Translations under genes and position numbers: made by a program
Part shown: positions 5,304 to 6,400 of the stretch, in pieces
Numbering within the stretch: position 1 is the stretch's first letter
Layout: the number at the start of each line of letters is the position of its first letter
DNA from: JBELHO01 sp042091375
GTDB lineage: Bacteria > Pseudomonadota > Gammaproteobacteria > Enterobacterales > Alteromonadaceae
Direction of reading: 5' to 3'
DNA length: 6,400 nt
Assembly: GCA_042091375.1 (NCBI GenBank)
Contig: JBELHO010000098.1
Coordinates: 1 to 6,400, forward strand
Notes under the pieces: model-generated
The model's input: only the letters and a program-made list of their open reading frames with translations
Database searches by the model: none
Told to the model about the DNA's origin: nothing

Positions 5304-6400
5304 TGGTTAAAGGTCTCTTGAAATATGATTTTTTTTACCATTTCCCAACGTTTTTCAATGGATGGCAATTGAGCCAATCGTTTATTTCCCTCTTCAATCA
5401 TTGCTTTTGTGTCATATTGGTTTTGACTAAAGTTAACTAGGGTTTGGTATACGTTGTTGACGTTATGAGGCTCACAAAATACAGCCGAAGTACCGAGGAT
5501 CGCACGTGCAAAATCTCGATCACTGGCAATAATCGGTGTATTTGATAACCAGGCCTCCATGTAATTATTACTAAAGCTTTCCAAATCGCTTAGGTTTAAT
5601 AGAGCATCACACTCATCATATACCTTTTGAATTTGATCTTGAGGAATACTTCCACGAAAATCAAAAACTTCTAAAAAAGCGTGGCAGGATTCTTTTATCA
5701 GTAAATAATTGTATTTTGCCCTGAAGTATTTCTCATCGACAGATATGATAAACCTAATATCATTATTGTTTTTAATCAGCGCCTTTGCGACGTCAATAAG
5801 TCGCCAGACGTTTTTATGTTCATTGAGTCCAGACAGCACTAAAAATTGACATCTACTTTTGATTTGGGTTTTAACCGTTTGCGTATTTTGCAAATACGAT
5901 GTTGGCACAGGGGGAATAATTGAAAAATGCTCTGCCGTTAAGTTCAGTTGTTTTTGCATTCGATCGCGCATTACACCGGTTTCAACTAAAATAGCGTCGG
6001 CTTTTTTAATTCTATTTAATCTGAAGTATTGGAAAATTTTTTTAATAAAAAATTGTTTAAACGTCAATTTTTTCCAAAAAGGCGAATCATCATAGCAAAT
6101 GGTTGGATAGGCAATACTTATCACCTGTCTCACTTTGGCTTGTCTGGGTAATCCCAAACCAAAAAATGTAAATGTATGGCTAATGCCATGTTTTTTAATT
6201 ATTTTTTTTAGTTCAAAATGTTCCTGTATGATCCGCTTTAGCGGAGAAGCAGCAAATACTTCGACTGGACAATTATTGGGAAGGCGCTCTAAAAAAGGAA
6301 ACTTATCACTGACTAGCAACACCAAATTATCCATTTCATTAGATGAATTAATAAAATCTAAAAAATTTAAAGCTAGTTGAACACCACCTCCCATTTTTAG
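5300..6400 (-). CDS. GT-B glycosyltransferase (group 1/GT4-like), N-terminus beyond the window
   Basis: The frame is open to the right edge, so the first few residues are missing. The first in-window ATG (6394-6392) reads MGGGVQLALNFL, but the GGG loop in GT-B enzymes normally follows a first beta-strand, so this Met is probably internal and the true start lies outside. Residue numbers here count from that Met (364 to the stop). The acceptor domain is about 1-165; RIKKADAILVETGVM (128-142) is the usual segment before the inter-domain linker. The donor domain follows: FLVLSGLNEHKNVWRLIDVAKAL (184-206, with K194 as the likely phosphate-binding basic residue), FRGSIP (246-251), LNLSDLESFSNNYMEAWLSNTPIIASD (266-292). 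The EX7E pair E272/E280 is intact, consistent with a retaining, active enzyme. Expected role: cytoplasmic transfer of a sugar from a nucleotide donor to the growing lipid-linked repeat unit. GC is about 35% by hand count over 5341-6400, clearly below its neighbours, with many Lys/Ile/Phe codons. Its stop overlaps the oxidoreductase start by 4 bases. Donor and acceptor are unknown. Confidence 0.92.
   Translation of the reverse strand, partial: LKMGGGVQLALNFLDFINSSNEMDNLVLLVSDKFPFLERLPNNCPVEVFAASPLKRIIQEHFELKKIIKKHGISHTFTFFGLGLPRQAKVRQVISIAYPTICYDDSPFWKKLTFKQFFIKKIFQYFRLNRIKKADAILVETGVMRDRMQKQLNLTAEHFSIIPPVPTSYLQNTQTVKTQIKSRCQFLVLSGLNEHKNVWRLIDVAKALIKNNNDIRFIISVDEKYFRAKYNYLLIKESCHAFLEVFDFRGSIPQDQIQKVYDECDALLNLSDLESFSNNYMEAWLSNTPIIASDRDFARAILGTSAVFCEPHNVNNVYQTLVNFSQNQYDTKAMIEEGNKRLAQLPSIEKRWEMVKKIIFQETFNQ

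Noticed and set aside
5882..5898. Short inverted repeat CGTATTT-TGC-AAATACG inside the glycosyltransferase
   Set aside because: Seven-pair arms are expected by chance in a window this size with this AT content, it is in mid-gene, and no U-run follows.
1..6400. tRNA, rRNA, CRISPR array, IS element, riboswitch or intergenic promoter/terminator
   Set aside because: Coding sequence fills the window except for 5 bases, and no repeat-spacer pattern, transposase or terminal inverted repeat was seen.

Overview
The window is a solid block of five genes, all on the minus strand, and is almost certainly the interior of a surface-polysaccharide (capsule, exopolysaccharide or O-antigen) biosynthesis operon. 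Transcription runs from high to low coordinates. In that order the genes are: a GT-B glycosyltransferase cut at the right edge (6400-5300), a two-domain alcohol-dehydrogenase-like/Gfo-Idh-MocA oxidoreductase (5303-3168), a heparinase II/III-family polysaccharide lyase homologue (3162-1333), a WbuB-like GT4 glycosyltransferase (1332-94), and the first 33 codons of a phosphoglycosyl transferase (sugar transferase) that runs off the left edge (101-1).

The layout is extremely tight: a 4-base overlap, a 5-base gap, a 0-base gap and an 8-base overlap. Only 5 bases of the window lie outside coding sequence. There is therefore no room for an internal intergenic promoter or terminator, no RNA gene, and no stretch over 300 bases without a gene. 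Recognisable Shine-Dalgarno sequences are weak or absent at the junctions, which suggests translational coupling. I saw no IS element, CRISPR array or attachment site. The plus strand holds only antisense shadow frames.

How the genes may work together (inference): the phosphoglycosyl transferase would load the first sugar phosphate onto undecaprenyl phosphate, and the two glycosyltransferases would extend it on the cytoplasmic side. The bi-domain oxidoreductase would modify a sugar or nucleotide sugar by NAD(P)-dependent redox chemistry. The heparinase-family protein has the active-site residues of a uronate lyase or epimerase but no export signal, so it may act on a cytoplasmic, probably uronate-containing, intermediate. 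The lyase-like/oxidoreductase pair is the least understood and most interesting part.

Organism: hand-counted samples give roughly 40-45% GC for the four downstream genes and about 35% for the right-edge glycosyltransferase. Protein flavour and GC fit a marine gammaproteobacterium (Alteromonadales/Vibrionales type, such as Colwellia, Thalassotalea, Pseudoalteromonas or Shewanella). This is an impression from family resemblance, not a search result. The lower GC of the right-edge gene fits the usual mosaic make-up of such clusters.
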